DNA from: Archangiaceae bacterium
Lineage (GTDB): Bacteria > Myxococcota > Myxococcia > Myxococcales > Myxococcaceae
Direction: 5' to 3'
Assembly: GCA_016714225.1 (NCBI GenBank)
Contig: JADJNS010000006.1
Location: 186,001 to 250,000 of the forward strand
DNA length: 64,000 nt
In this document: piece by piece, positions 37,746-48,208 of the stretch
Numbering within the stretch: the stretch's first letter is position 1
Layout of the letters: every line of letters starts with the position of its first letter
Program-made: the position numbers and the translations under genes
Notes under the pieces: generated by a model
What the model saw: the letters and a program-made list of their open reading frames with translations, nothing else
What the model was told of the DNA's origin: nothing
Databases searched by the model: none

Positions 37746-38575
37746 CACCACGCTCCTTTCCAGACGAGCGCTCCGCCGCCGACGACGGGGCTGACCGAGG
37801 GGGTGATGGCCGGCTCGTGGCCCCAGATGCGCATCAGCACGCCAGCCGCAGCGAGGGTGAGCCCGGCGGCCAGGCACACGCCGCCGGTGGTCTCGAACGC
37901 GGGGCCGCGCTGCGCGATGCCCATCGCGGTGGGGTCGGCGATGGGCGAAGCGGTGGAGAGCGTCTTGAAGTCGAGGTCGGCGACGATGAGCAGCACCGCC
38001 CCGACGACGGCCGAGAGTGCGCCGATGCCGAGCAGGGGCCACGCGGCGGTGCGCAGGGTGCTGCGGCGCTCGACGGTGGCGACGCGATCGGCTTCGTCGT
38101 GCCGGCCCATCGCGCGCAGCAGATCGACAGCGAGGTCTCGGCCCGCCTGGGTGAGCCGGGTGGCGAACGCCGCTTCGTCTTCGGCCAGCACTTCGCGGGA
38201 GGCGAGCAACCGGCCCTGGTCGGCGGAGATGAGCTTGAGGTTGGCGCGCAACGAGTTGCCCACCCTGGCGAGATCGCCGCGCAAGATGACGTCGGCGCCC
38301 AGCGCGGCGCCCATCTCGGCGACGCACGAGCTGTTCTCGTCGGAGCAGCCGAGGAGCGCTCTCTGCCGCTCGAGGCCGAGCACCGCGGCGAGGTCTTGCT
38401 GGCTGACCACTCGCACTGCGCTCGAGGCGAGGCCCTGGCCCACCAGCTCGGAGTAGAAGCTGGCCTTGTCGGTGGGGAGATCGATGGCGCGGAGACCGAG
38501 CGAGGCGACGGTGACCGGCGCCGCGGCAGACGAAGAACCGACGATGAGCAGCAGCAGCTGAAATGCCTGTCGCAC
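37745..38575 (-). CDS. Exported protein with two C-terminal membrane helices
   Basis: This 276-residue protein has a signal peptide (MRQAFQLLLLIVGSSSAAA). A domain at about 20-150 is similar in outline to CsgG/LpoB-like nucleotide-free folds (VILRGDLARVGNSLRANLKL), and two hydrophobic helices near 178-200 and 230-250 follow. It is probably an envelope protein. It precedes the lipoprotein gene in one operon (TGATG overlap). Confidence 0.75.
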   Translation of the reverse strand: MRQAFQLLLLIVGSSSAAAPVTVASLGLRAIDLPTDKASFYSELVGQGLASSAVRVVSQQDLAAVLGLERQRALLGCSDENSSCVAEMGAALGADVILRGDLARVGNSLRANLKLISADQGRLLASREVLAEDEAAFATRLTQAGRDLAVDLLRAMGRHDEADRVATVERRSTLRTAAWPLLGIGALSAVVGAVLLIVADLDFKTLSTASPIADPTAMGIAQRGPAFETTGGVCLAAGLTLAAAGVLMRIWGHEPAITPSVSPVVGGGALVWKGAW

Positions 38576-38707
38576 GCGCCCTCCCGTGAATGCAGGGCGG
38601 TGTCATACCATCGGCCGTGATGAGAGGCGGGGTTCGGTGGAGCAAGGTGGCGGTGCGCGTGTCGCGGGCTCAGGCTGTGGTGCGCGGCGGATAGGCCCTT
38701 CTTCGGC

Positions 38708-40570
38708 TCACGGAACCAGGCGCACCAGCGTCACCACCGCGCCGACCTGTACGTTGAAGGTCGAGCTGGTGCCGAGCGGGGTGCCGGCCGCGGTCGAGTC
38801 GGTCGACAGATCCGCGAACGCCGTACCTGACATTGGAGAGGGCAGCGAGAGGGTGACGCCGACCTTGGGAGGCAGCGGCAGATCCATTCCCGTCAGCGGG
38901 TCGAAGACCGACACCGCGCGCCAGAGCGCCAGCCAGTAGCTGCCATTGCTCTTCTGGAAGAGCACCGAACGCACGTTGGCTCCGGCGGTGGTGCTGAAGG
39001 TCACCGCGAGGCGGCCCGGAGTGAAGGTGGCCCGATTGGCTCCGGTGTCGCGCAGGAGACTGGTGAGCGCATGTAGCGCCACCGCGGAGGGCTTGGGCGC
39101 CCGTGCGGCATCGAAGAGCCCGAAGTGCTGCTCGTAGTTGGGCGACACTCCGGTCTCGTCGAACAGCTCGTAGGAGTAGCTCCGCACCACGCCGATTCGG
39201 AAGGTCTCGAGGAACGCTCGTGGGAGATAGACGCCGGTGGCCGCGAGGCTGGTGTACCGGTGGGTCGTGGAGGTGGGGTCGTTGTGGTACCCCATCTCGG
39301 TGACCACGATGGGCGCGTGCGGCGCCACGCAGGTCGCGACCCAGACCAACCGGTCGTCGAGGTCGCCGGCAGTTCGGGTCAGCGCTGCGCACCCGACGGG
39401 GCTGGTGAAGTCGACGGTGCGATCGGCGAAGTCCGACTCGGGCGCTCGGCCCCCGAAGTACGAGTGCACGTTGCCGTAGTCGAGCCAGGGGCTCAGGTCG
39501 CCCAGCGCGGGAGCGGTGGTGTCGACGTCCTTACCAATCAGTGCGGGACCCAGCACCGCCGAGCCCCCGAGCGCCGTGCGCAGCTGCGCGAACAGGTACG
39601 GCTGGGCCTGGCGCAGCACGGTGACGAAGCCGGGGTTCGAGTCGTACTCGTTGAACGGCTCGACCGCGTCGGTCGTCGAGGCCAGGCCTCCATCGATGAT
39701 GTCGCCCAAGCGGCCGTCGATGGCGGCTTGAATCGTGGTGGTGGTGGGCGGCATGGGGGGGGCCGGCACCGTGTAGGAAACGGTGACGCCGGCTGAAGCG
39801 AGCTGGGTGCGCAGCGCGCGTTGCTGGTTCAACGCCGGGTTGCCGCGGACGTGCTGGATGTTCACGTAGCTGAGCGCGTCGAGGAGCGCGGTCGTGCCTG
39901 CATTCAAATAGGTCGGCGCCGACGGGTGAATCACGACGCCCAGGGACTGGAGGAAGTCGTCCGTCCGTCTGGCCACGATTCCGCCAGCAGAGCCACCAGC
40001 AGAGCCGCCAGCAGAGCCGCCAGCAGAGCCGCCAGCAGAGCCGCCAACAAAGCCGCCAGCAGAGCCGCCAGCAGAGCCGCCAGCAGAGCCGCCTGCAGAG
40101 CCGCCTGCAGAGCCGCCTGCAGAACCGCCGGCTCTTCCTCCTGCAGAGCCACCAGCGGAGCCGCCAGCAGAGCCACCAGCAGAGCCACCAGCAGAGCCAC
40201 CAGCAGAGCCACCAGCAGAGCCACCAGCAGAGCCACCAGCAGAGCCACCAGCAGAGCCGCCAGCAGAGCCGCCAGCAGAACCGCCGGCTCTTCCTCCTGC
40301 AGAGCCACCAGCGGAGCCGCCTGCAGAACCGCCGGCCGTTCCTCCTGCAGAGCCGCCCGCAAAGCCGCCCGCAGAACCGCCGGCTCTTCCTCCTGCAGTG
40401 CCGCCCGCAGTGCCGCCCGCAGCACCGCCCGCAGTGCCGCCCGCAGTGCCGCCCGCAGTGCCACCCGCAGCGCCGCCAGCCGACCCGCCGTCGTCGGCAC
40501 CCATCGTCCCTGGGCGGCAGGCACCGATGACGAGAAGGGCGAGCACCATCGAGAATTTCTCAGCCGTCAT
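38708..40570 (-). CDS. Glycoside hydrolase-like lipoprotein with long Gly/Ala/Ser repeat linker
   Basis: This 620-residue protein has a lipoprotein signal (MTAEKFSMVLALLVIGAC). Residues about 28-205 are a repeat region of AGGS/AGGT/AGGA units. From about 210 comes a TIM-barrel-like domain with two glutamates in conserved contexts: DAVEPFNEYD (probable acid/base) and VVTEMGYH (probable nucleophile). This suggests a clan-A-like glycosidase, the substrate unknown. The start was chosen at 40570 because an upstream in-frame ATG (40702) has no signal. The shared upstream region also holds a motif seen upstream of the serine protease gene. Confidence 0.8.
   Translation of the reverse strand: MTAEKFSMVLALLVIGACRPGTMGADDGGSAGGAAGGTAGGTAGGTAGGAAGGTAGGTAGGRAGGSAGGFAGGSAGGTAGGSAGGSAGGSAGGRAGGSAGGSAGGSAGGSAGGSAGGSAGGSAGGSAGGSAGGSAGGSAGGSAGGRAGGSAGGSAGGSAGGSAGGSAGGSAGGFVGGSAGGSAGGSAGGSAGGSAGGIVARRTDDFLQSLGVVIHPSAPTYLNAGTTALLDALSYVNIQHVRGNPALNQQRALRTQLASAGVTVSYTVPAPPMPPTTTTIQAAIDGRLGDIIDGGLASTTDAVEPFNEYDSNPGFVTVLRQAQPYLFAQLRTALGGSAVLGPALIGKDVDTTAPALGDLSPWLDYGNVHSYFGGRAPESDFADRTVDFTSPVGCAALTRTAGDLDDRLVWVATCVAPHAPIVVTEMGYHNDPTSTTHRYTSLAATGVYLPRAFLETFRIGVVRSYSYELFDETGVSPNYEQHFGLFDAARAPKPSAVALHALTSLLRDTGANRATFTPGRLAVTFSTTAGANVRSVLFQKSNGSYWLALWRAVSVFDPLTGMDLPLPPKVGVTLSLPSPMSGTAFADLSTDSTAAGTPLGTSSTFNVQVGAVVTLVRLVP
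39973..40497. repeat. Twelve-base tandem repeat coding for AGGS/AGGT units
   Basis: GCCGCCAGCAGA-like units recur for about 500 bases, with small third-position changes, and code for Ser/Thr/Ala-Gly-Gly repeats in the lipoprotein. Interrupted blocks begin with GCCGGCTCTTCC. Confidence 0.9.
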
Positions 40571-40659
40571 GTGCGACCTCTCCGCGGGGGGAAGCTCGCC
40601 TGCACTGCACGACTCGTGCGCGACGTCGCCGCTGTGGGAGTGAGCCTGCAGGGCCCCTC

Positions 40660-40706
40660 GTTGTGGCGGCCGCGACCACAGCTTTGGTCTGGCGCACCAC
40701 AAGCTC
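40660..40706. promoter_or_regulatory. Candidate shared regulatory element, copy 1
   Basis: The sequence GTTGTGGCGGCCGCGACCAC followed by AGCTTTGGTCTGGCGCACC and ACAAGCTC aligns closely with 49734-49777 upstream of the serine protease gene, in the same orientation relative to the downstream secreted lipoprotein. It lies 137 bases before the start of the small Cys-rich lipoprotein gene. Confidence 0.6.
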
Positions 40707-40843
40707 GCACGCCGAGGGCCCGCGCCGAGCAGTCGAAACCGGGGCTCCCCCCACGTTCGCAGCGCGGCTCGCGCAGGCTCGGCGCTTGCTCTGGGCCGGT
40801 GCGCGGACGAGATGAGCTCGTCCTTTCGAAGAGGAACAGAAGC

Positions 40844-41152
40844 TTGAAATCGATCGTGATGCTGTTTGCTGCCGTGACGATGTTCTCCGGTTGTGGAATG
40901 GGCGCCGAGGCTGAGGGCGAAGTGCCCGACGAAGCGATGATGTCGGTCGAGGTCTCGAGCGTGGACAACGCGCTGGCGACGGAGACCCCGTGCGCGAGGG
41001 GCGAAGTCGGTGACAGCCGCTGGCGCAATGATCTCACCTGCTGCGGCGTGGCGCCGGCCATTCGCACCCAGCGGCAGCGGCTGCAGCGCTGCGACGGCCG
41101 CTACTGGCGGAACACCGTCTCGACCCGCTGCGGCGGCGCCTGCGCCCGGTGA
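40844..41152 (+). CDS. Small Cys-rich lipoprotein
   Basis: This 102-residue protein starts at a TTG (40844) with GAGGAA about eight bases upstream. It has a lipoprotein signal ending MFSGC. The mature part has six further cysteines (TPCARGEV, TCCGVA, LQRCDG, STRCGGAC), suggesting disulfides. No family is recognised. It is preceded by the shared regulatory element and converges on the next gene. Confidence 0.7.
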   Translation: MKSIVMLFAAVTMFSGCGMGAEAEGEVPDEAMMSVEVSSVDNALATETPCARGEVGDSRWRNDLTCCGVAPAIRTQRQRLQRCDGRYWRNTVSTRCGGACAR

Positions 41153-41159
41153 ACCCGCT

Positions 41160-43007
41160 TCAAGGGTGCAGCTCGACGACGAAGAAGTCGAAGGTCGCCG
41201 CAGCAGCCGAGCTGCCGCGCTGCACCGAGACCCCGGTGCCGCCGTCGATCACGAACCAGGCGTGAAGGACGCCGGTCTCGTTGAAGGCGCTGCTGTCGGT
41301 GCTCCCCGCCGAGGCGCCCTGCGCGAGCATGGTCGACCCCACCACGAAGCTGCGGGTGGGGTCGACCGGCTCGATGCCCACCACCGCCGAGAGCGCGCCG
41401 GCATCGAGCGCCGCGCTGTAGTGCCGCGCGCGCGCCCGGTCTCCCCAGTCGATGCGCTCCCAGGCGATGAGGTCGACCGGCCGGGAGAGGCACCCGGCGT
41501 CGCCCTGGCGCTCGAGAACGAACGACGACGGCGAGTCGGCCCACGAGCGCACCCCGATGTTGCACAGCGGCAGCCCCTCGAACCGGGTGGCCGGCTGAAC
41601 GAGCAGGGTGACGTTGGGGCCGGCGTCGGGCAGGCCGGTGACCCTCGCGGTGGTCTGCCCCGCCGCGAGCACCCCCGCGTCGAGCACGCCCCGCTCGACG
41701 CTCAGGCCGGGCCACGAGACGACCAGCGTGCTCGTATTCAGGCAGAGGTTGGTGTTGGCGCTGCGAAGCTCCACCGTGCTCGGTGACGTGAGCACCGCGT
41801 AGCTGGTGTCGTCGTCACCGAAGTTGCCGACGGCCCGGGTCGCGGTGGCCTTCAGCACGAAGCTGAGCTGCGGGTCGACGGCCGGGCTCAAGGGGTCAAT
41901 CGAGGCGCAGTTGCCGAAGGCGCGCTGAGCCGTACCGCCGGGGAGCTCGGCCACGGTGAAGTGCACCGACACGTCGGCCGCAGTCGAGTTGCGCGTGCAG
42001 CTCAGGGTGGTGTTGCTGATCAGCCGGCAGTGCACTTCGTAGTCTGCAGGGTGCACGCCCCCTGGCCCGGTGGTCTCGGTCAGCACCAACGCGCGATCGC
42101 GGTTCTTGAGCGCGGGAGTGAAGTTGCACAGCACCGCGCTATCGAAGGCGGCGGGCATCGTGCACCAGCCGGTTCGCAGCAGCGGCGTGGCGACCAACGA
42201 CAGGCTCGCCGGCCCGAGCGCACCCGAGGCGGTCAGCAGGTTGTTCCCTCCGTGTAGCGGCTTGACGGCGAAGGTGCGGTTCGCGCTCTGGGAGGCGAGG
42301 GTCACCGCGTCGACCCGGGTGGTGCACGAGAGATCGTCGAAGTAGTCGACGCCTGCGTCCGGCGCGCTGCCGAGCTGAAGAGGGAGGTCGCTCCACACCG
42401 CGGTGGAGACCCCGTCGGCGAGCGACTCGAGGGTCAGCGGCACGCAGTCGCCGGCCCAAACCGCTCCCCCGGTACCGCCCAGCCGCAGGGAGATCGAGGT
42501 CGGCCGCGGGTCGAAGGTGAGGGTGGCAGAGGCGGGCGCAAGGCGCGGGGCGGTGGCGCCGAGCGTGGCGCTGCCCCGCACCGTCGACCGGGCTCGAAAC
42601 TCGACCTCGGTCTGGCCCTGGGCGACGTCGAGGGTCGAGGTCGGCGGGACCTGGCAGTCGGTTCCGGGAAAGTAGGTCGCTCCCGCCAGGTCGGACGACA
42701 AGGTGATGCGCACGGGCTCTCTCGCCGGCAGCGGCGCGCCCATCGCGTCGACGAGCCTGACGAACAACGGGGGGCTGCAGGTACCCACCTCGATGCGCGC
42801 GGCAGCGGGCTCGATGCGCAGGCCTGGGCCAGGCCCGGCATCGTCGATGGTGGGAAAGGCGACCCGGCACACTCCCCGGCGGCACGCGTAGCCCGCGGTG
42901 CACTCGGAGTCGTCGGCGCACGCGAACGACGCGCCGGTGAGATCGGGTGCTCGGGCGCACCCGGCCAGGAGAATCAGCAGCCACCGCGGCGGGCTAGAAG
43001 CAGCCAC
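41160..43007 (-). CDS. Large lipoprotein with Cys-rich N-terminus
   Basis: This 615-residue protein has a lipoprotein signal (MAASSPPRWLLILLAGC). Residues 30-50 carry a Cys-rich knot (CADDSECTAGYACRRGVC), also seen in many myxobacterial lipoproteins. The remainder is Ig-like strand repeats with scattered Cys pairs, and a C-terminal region includes a FDFFVVELHP tail. It is likely surface-exposed, of unknown role. Its start overlaps the end of the upstream gene by 14 bases. Confidence 0.82.
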   Translation of the reverse strand: MAASSPPRWLLILLAGCARAPDLTGASFACADDSECTAGYACRRGVCRVAFPTIDDAGPGPGLRIEPAAARIEVGTCSPPLFVRLVDAMGAPLPAREPVRITLSSDLAGATYFPGTDCQVPPTSTLDVAQGQTEVEFRARSTVRGSATLGATAPRLAPASATLTFDPRPTSISLRLGGTGGAVWAGDCVPLTLESLADGVSTAVWSDLPLQLGSAPDAGVDYFDDLSCTTRVDAVTLASQSANRTFAVKPLHGGNNLLTASGALGPASLSLVATPLLRTGWCTMPAAFDSAVLCNFTPALKNRDRALVLTETTGPGGVHPADYEVHCRLISNTTLSCTRNSTAADVSVHFTVAELPGGTAQRAFGNCASIDPLSPAVDPQLSFVLKATATRAVGNFGDDDTSYAVLTSPSTVELRSANTNLCLNTSTLVVSWPGLSVERGVLDAGVLAAGQTTARVTGLPDAGPNVTLLVQPATRFEGLPLCNIGVRSWADSPSSFVLERQGDAGCLSRPVDLIAWERIDWGDRARARHYSAALDAGALSAVVGIEPVDPTRSFVVGSTMLAQGASAGSTDSSAFNETGVLHAWFVIDGGTGVSVQRGSSAAAATFDFFVVELHP

Positions 43008-43440
43008 GGGCCGCGACCCCGGCGCCGAAGGGCACCAGGGTCACCTCGGTCGACGGCGTGGGCGCCAGCGTCACCAGCACCACGCCGAGCGCGGTGGCGA
43101 ACGCGCCGGCCGCGAGCAGCGCGTTGGCGATCGCCGAGTGCAGCGAGACCTGGCGGGCGAGCGCCGCCGCGTCGCGCTGGGTCACGCCGCGAATCACGCC
43201 ATCGGCCCCGGGCTCGAAGCGGCTGCGGTCGTGCGCCGAGAGCACCCCGAAGGCGGCTCCGGTGGCCAGCGCGGCGCCACCGGCGATGGTGACCGCGATG
43301 CCCACCCGTCTCACCGCCGGCATCGGCTCGGGGGCCGCTTGCTCGACCGGTGCGGCTGCGTGCGCCGCCGTCGCCACCGCCCCGATCGCCGCGACTGCCG
43401 CCCGCTGCCACGAACGCATCTCACTGCGACCGTAGTGCAT
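42994..43440 (-). CDS. Small protein with two transmembrane helices
   Basis: This 148-residue protein has a signal-like N-terminus (MHYGRSEMRSWQRAAVAAIG) and two strongly hydrophobic helices, GIAVTIAGGAALATGAAFGV and a second near residues 106-128. The start at 43440 is supported by GAGGGGTGGGAAG just upstream. The function is unknown. It lies between the SUMF1-like gene and the large lipoprotein gene on the same strand. Confidence 0.75.
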   Translation of the reverse strand: MHYGRSEMRSWQRAAVAAIGAVATAAHAAAPVEQAAPEPMPAVRRVGIAVTIAGGAALATGAAFGVLSAHDRSRFEPGADGVIRGVTQRDAAALARQVSLHSAIANALLAAGAFATALGVVLVTLAPTPSTEVTLVPFGAGVAARGCF

Positions 43441-43478
43441 CTTCCCACCCCTCGAAAGGACGGTTGGGCAGCGGCCCC

Positions 43479-44483
43479 TCACAGGCGGCTGCGCGCGCAA
43501 CGAAAGCCGATGCCGGGGGTGCGCCGGCTCGGTATCGCGAAGGCCCGGGCGGTGGTGGCGACGTCCACAGCGTGGCGGCTGAGACCACTGCCTCCGCGCA
43601 CCACCCGCGGGGTGTCGGAGGGGCCATCGGGGTGCCGGCACAGCGGGTCGACGGGCACCGGGGTGCCGCCGGGCCAGCAGGCGTTCGAGCCATAGGTGTC
43701 GAAGTCGTCGGCGGCCCACTCGGCGACGTTGCCGGCCAGATCGTACACCCCGCCGGTGGGGGCGAAGCGCCCGACCGAAAGGGTGACGGCGTCGGCGCAG
43801 CGCGAGAACTGGAGCAGCCGGCAGGTCGAGGCGGGCGGCGGCGACCCGGGCTCGGGCGCGGCGTCGCCCCACGGCCACCAGCGCGGCGAGGGGGCCTGCG
43901 TCACCGGCAGGTCGCGCGCGAGCCACTCCCACTCGGTCTCGGTGGGGAGCCTCGAGCCGTCCCACACGCAGAAGGCGAGCGCGGTCACCCAGTCGACGCA
44001 GTTGATGGGTCGAGACTCGGCGCCTTGAGGGTTGGGCGACCAGTTGCAATCGGCCTGGCGATCTTCGGGGGTCAGCACATCTTCGGCTCCGAGGAGCGGC
44101 GGCCGGGGCGCCCACCCCGCCTGCCACGCCAGCGAAGCGCCGCCCGGGTAGGCGATCGACGCGCCGTCGGCCGGGGCGGGCATGCCGGCGTCCCAGAACG
44201 TGCGGAAGCGGGCCACCGTCACCTCGTGCGCGTCGATCTCGAAGTCGGTGTCGAGCACCACCGCCACGGCAGGCGCCCCGAAGTACCCGGCGTCGGTGAC
44301 CGCCCAGGCGCTGGCCGGCAGCTCGGCGCCGAGGTTGAACGCTTCTTCGCTCACTCCGACGGTGACCGACTGGCAACCCTCGGGCGCGAGCGCGCACGAG
44401 GGGCGGTGGAAGCGCTGCGGCCCGTCCCACGAGGGGCAGCCGGTGAGCCCCAGCACCGCGGCGGCGAGCGGCGCCCACCTCAC
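43479..44483 (-). CDS. Formylglycine-generating enzyme (SUMF1)-family lipoprotein
   Basis: This 334-residue protein has a lipoprotein signal (MRWAPLAAAVLGLTGC). A FGE-sulfatase domain spans about residues 75-330, with FEIDAHEVTVARFRTFW, PINCVDWVTALAFCVWDGSRLPTETEWEWLA split by short insertions, GNVAEWAADDF and the end GIGFRCAR. Such domains oxidise cysteine to formylglycine or serve as non-catalytic ligand-binding modules. Since no sulfatase is adjacent and it is lipid-anchored, I cannot say which. It overlaps the upstream gene by four bases. Confidence 0.88.
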   Translation of the reverse strand: MRWAPLAAAVLGLTGCPSWDGPQRFHRPSCALAPEGCQSVTVGVSEEAFNLGAELPASAWAVTDAGYFGAPAVAVVLDTDFEIDAHEVTVARFRTFWDAGMPAPADGASIAYPGGASLAWQAGWAPRPPLLGAEDVLTPEDRQADCNWSPNPQGAESRPINCVDWVTALAFCVWDGSRLPTETEWEWLARDLPVTQAPSPRWWPWGDAAPEPGSPPPASTCRLLQFSRCADAVTLSVGRFAPTGGVYDLAGNVAEWAADDFDTYGSNACWPGGTPVPVDPLCRHPDGPSDTPRVVRGGSGLSRHAVDVATTARAFAIPSRRTPGIGFRCARSRL

Positions 44484-45382
44484 GGCAGCTGCGCCTCGGC
44501 GAGGGCCGCAGGGGTGGTGACCTCGAGGGCGCCGGGGTGCGGAGGAGGCAGCGCGAAGAGCGCGCCGGCCAGGGCGGTCAACAGCCCCGAGAGCACGAAG
44601 CCGCCGATCGACGCGGCTTGCACCGACTCGCCCTGCAGGCGCAGCGATTGGTAGCGCGCCCCAGAACAGGCCGGCAGCAGGCAGGCGTCGAAGTCGCGCC
44701 TCACCTGGGCCCCGTAGAGCACCAGGCCGACCGAGACGCCCACGCCGACCAGGGCGGCCACACCCGCCGACAGCGCGGGCCAGCGGTAGGGCCGCAGCTC
44801 GGGCTGCCTGGCCACGGTCATCGCGACCCGGGCCTGCCCACCCGCCGTGACCTGCACCTCGGTGTGCCGCGGGGTGAAGTTCGGCGCGGTCAGGGCGAGG
44901 GCGACCGCGCCGGGCATCACCGGCAGCTCGAGGGGGCTCACCTCGGTGGGCACGCTCTCGCCGGCGACGCTCAACAGGCTCTCGGCGGGCAGCTGATGCA
45001 GCTCGACGCGGAGGCGACCCAAGCGGGGGAGCAGCTGGTCGCGCTCGGCCGCCGCAGCGCGCTCGGTCTCGCTGTACTTCCGGGTCGAGGCCGCCAGCTC
45101 GTGGGCGTCGCGGGCGGCGCGGTCGAACGAGGCGTACGCGGCGGGCAGCCGCCCCAGCTCGCGGTGGCAGCGGCCGATGTAGAGGTGGTTGTTGGGCGAG
45201 GTGAACAGCTTCTCGGACGCCTCGAACGACTGAAGGGCTGCCTCGAGCTTCCCGGCGGCCAGCGCCTCTCGGCCGCTGGCGAAGTGCTGCTGCGCGAGCA
45301 GGTGCAGGTCGGAGGCCCAGCCCGCGGTGGCCCAGAGCGCGGCGATCAGCGCGGCCCAGCGGTGTTCACGACGTCGGCGCAT
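44480..45382 (-). CDS. TPR protein with C-terminal membrane helices
   Basis: This 300-residue protein has a signal peptide (RWAALIAALWATAGWA), then two or three TPR units (residues 28-105, FASGREALAAGKLEAALQ), a strand-rich middle resembling PEGA, and two hydrophobic helices near 206-225 and 262-282. It probably sits in the inner membrane with its TPR facing the periplasm. It is the first of a same-strand run with the SUMF1-like and small membrane proteins, and follows the kinase gene. Confidence 0.8.
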   Translation of the reverse strand: MRRRREHRWAALIAALWATAGWASDLHLLAQQHFASGREALAAGKLEAALQSFEASEKLFTSPNNHLYIGRCHRELGRLPAAYASFDRAARDAHELAASTRKYSETERAAAAERDQLLPRLGRLRVELHQLPAESLLSVAGESVPTEVSPLELPVMPGAVALALTAPNFTPRHTEVQVTAGGQARVAMTVARQPELRPYRWPALSAGVAALVGVGVSVGLVLYGAQVRRDFDACLLPACSGARYQSLRLQGESVQAASIGGFVLSGLLTALAGALFALPPPHPGALEVTTPAALAEAQLP

Positions 45383-45418
45383 CAGCGGGTCGAGAGGTGG
45401 CGGGGGGCGGCATCAAAG

Positions 45419-46783
45419 TCAGGGAGTCTCGGGCGACCAGACGGTGCCTCGCCGGGCCTCTTCGCTGGCGACCGGGGCGGGCGCGAGGGGTGCCGGTTGA
45501 GCCACGCCCCGGTCCGCCGGCGCGGTGCTCGCCTGTGCGCTGGCCTTGCTGCAGGTGCGGCACCGCTTGCCCGCCTTTTTCGACCGGGCGGGGGGCAGGG
45601 GGCGCGCCGGGACGACGTCGGCTTCTTCTTCTTCTTCTTCGGGAGTGGCAGCCGCGGTCTCGAGTGGGGCGCCGGCATCGGGTGGGATCAGCGCGGCTTG
45701 CACTTCAGGCGGGGGGGCGAGCCCGGCCTGCAGCCGTGGGGCGAGGGCGAGCGCGAGCACGAGGGCGAGCGCCCCGGTGAGGGCGAGCGCCCAGCGTCGA
45801 GGGCGCCCCTTCGGGGGCGGCCGCTCGGAGCGCGTGGCCCGGTCGGGGGCGGGAGCCTGGCGGGGTGTCGCGGGCAAGAGCCGGCGCACCTCGTGGGCGA
45901 CCTCGCGCTGCGAGGCCACCGCGAGGCCCGACCGCTCGAGGTGCTCGGCGAGCTCGGCGGCGGTGGTGAAGCGTCTGTCGGGGACGCGCGCCATCGCCCT
46001 GCGCAGCAGGGGCTCGAGCAGCGCGCGCTCGCCGGGCTCGACCGCCTCGAGGGGGCGAACCGCGTTGCGGAGCACCTGGTCGATGAGCTTGGCGTCTGGC
46101 CCGTCGAACAGGCGCTCGCCCTGGAGCAGCTCCCACAGCACGACGCCGCAGGCGTAGAGGTCGCTGGCCACGCTGGCCCGCTTGCCCGAGAGCAGCTCGG
46201 GGGCGAGGTAGCCGAGCTTGCCCTTCACCTCGCCGGGCCGGGTGAAGGTCGAGCGCGTGCTGGCGTCGACGATGCCGAGGTCTCCCAGCCGGGTGAGGCC
46301 GTCGTAGCCGACGAGCAGGTTCTGCGGGCTCACGTCGCGGTGCACCAGGCCCAGGGGCTTGCCGTCGGCGTCCACCAGCTCGTGGGCCGCTTGCAGGCCG
46401 GCCAGCGCATCGAGCGCGATGCGCAGCACCACCGGGGTGCTGAGCTTCGCGCCGGCGGCTCGGGCGGCGTCGGCCAGGGCGGCCGCCGAGCCGCCTTCGA
46501 TGAACTCCATGGCGATGCCGAGCACGCCGTCGGCGTCGATGACGTCGAGCGTGGCCACCACGTTGGGGTGGTGAATCATCGCCCCCAGCCGGGCCTCGTC
46601 GAGGAACATCGAGGCGAAGTGCCCCTGGCTGCGCAGGTGGGGGTGGCAGACCTTGAGCGCGCTGAGCCGCTCGAAGCCGGCGCTGGCCTTGAGGCGCGCG
46701 AGGTAGACGGTCGCCATGCCCCCCGATGCCAAAGGGCGAATGATCTCGTACCGCCCGATGCTGGTGGGACCACCTGAAGACAC
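45419..46783 (-). CDS. Serine/threonine protein kinase with one membrane helix
   Basis: This 454-residue protein has an N-terminal kinase domain (residues 12-275) with a glycine-rich loop (LASGGMATVY), Lys44 in ALKVCHP, catalytic Asp150 in HRDVSPQN and the metal Asp168 in a GDLG (DFG-equivalent). A Pro-rich linker and a transmembrane helix near 332-350 follow, then an Ala/Pro tail. It probably signals to envelope proteins encoded downstream. The FHA-sigma54 activator is divergent, a layout common in myxobacteria. Confidence 0.93.
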   Translation of the reverse strand: MSSGGPTSIGRYEIIRPLASGGMATVYLARLKASAGFERLSALKVCHPHLRSQGHFASMFLDEARLGAMIHHPNVVATLDVIDADGVLGIAMEFIEGGSAAALADAARAAGAKLSTPVVLRIALDALAGLQAAHELVDADGKPLGLVHRDVSPQNLLVGYDGLTRLGDLGIVDASTRSTFTRPGEVKGKLGYLAPELLSGKRASVASDLYACGVVLWELLQGERLFDGPDAKLIDQVLRNAVRPLEAVEPGERALLEPLLRRAMARVPDRRFTTAAELAEHLERSGLAVASQREVAHEVRRLLPATPRQAPAPDRATRSERPPPKGRPRRWALALTGALALVLALALAPRLQAGLAPPPEVQAALIPPDAGAPLETAAATPEEEEEEADVVPARPLPPARSKKAGKRCRTCSKASAQASTAPADRGVAQPAPLAPAPVASEEARRGTVWSPETP

Positions 46784-46860
46784 GACAACCCTCTCGAGAC
46801 GCTGGAACGGTCGAACAGCCTAGCGCGATTCCCCTGCAGTCGACTTCGAGCAGACGTGGG

Positions 46861-48207
<1,347 letters not shown>

Positions 48208-48208
48208 G

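Noticed and set aside
35700..38645. A single 981-residue reading frame across two genes
   Set aside because: Coding signals (lipoprotein start at 37745, separate gene 37745-38575) show two genes; the extra frame is antisense-like composition.
39973..40497. Possible CRISPR array from short regular repeats
   Set aside because: The units are contiguous 12-base coding repeats without unique spacers.
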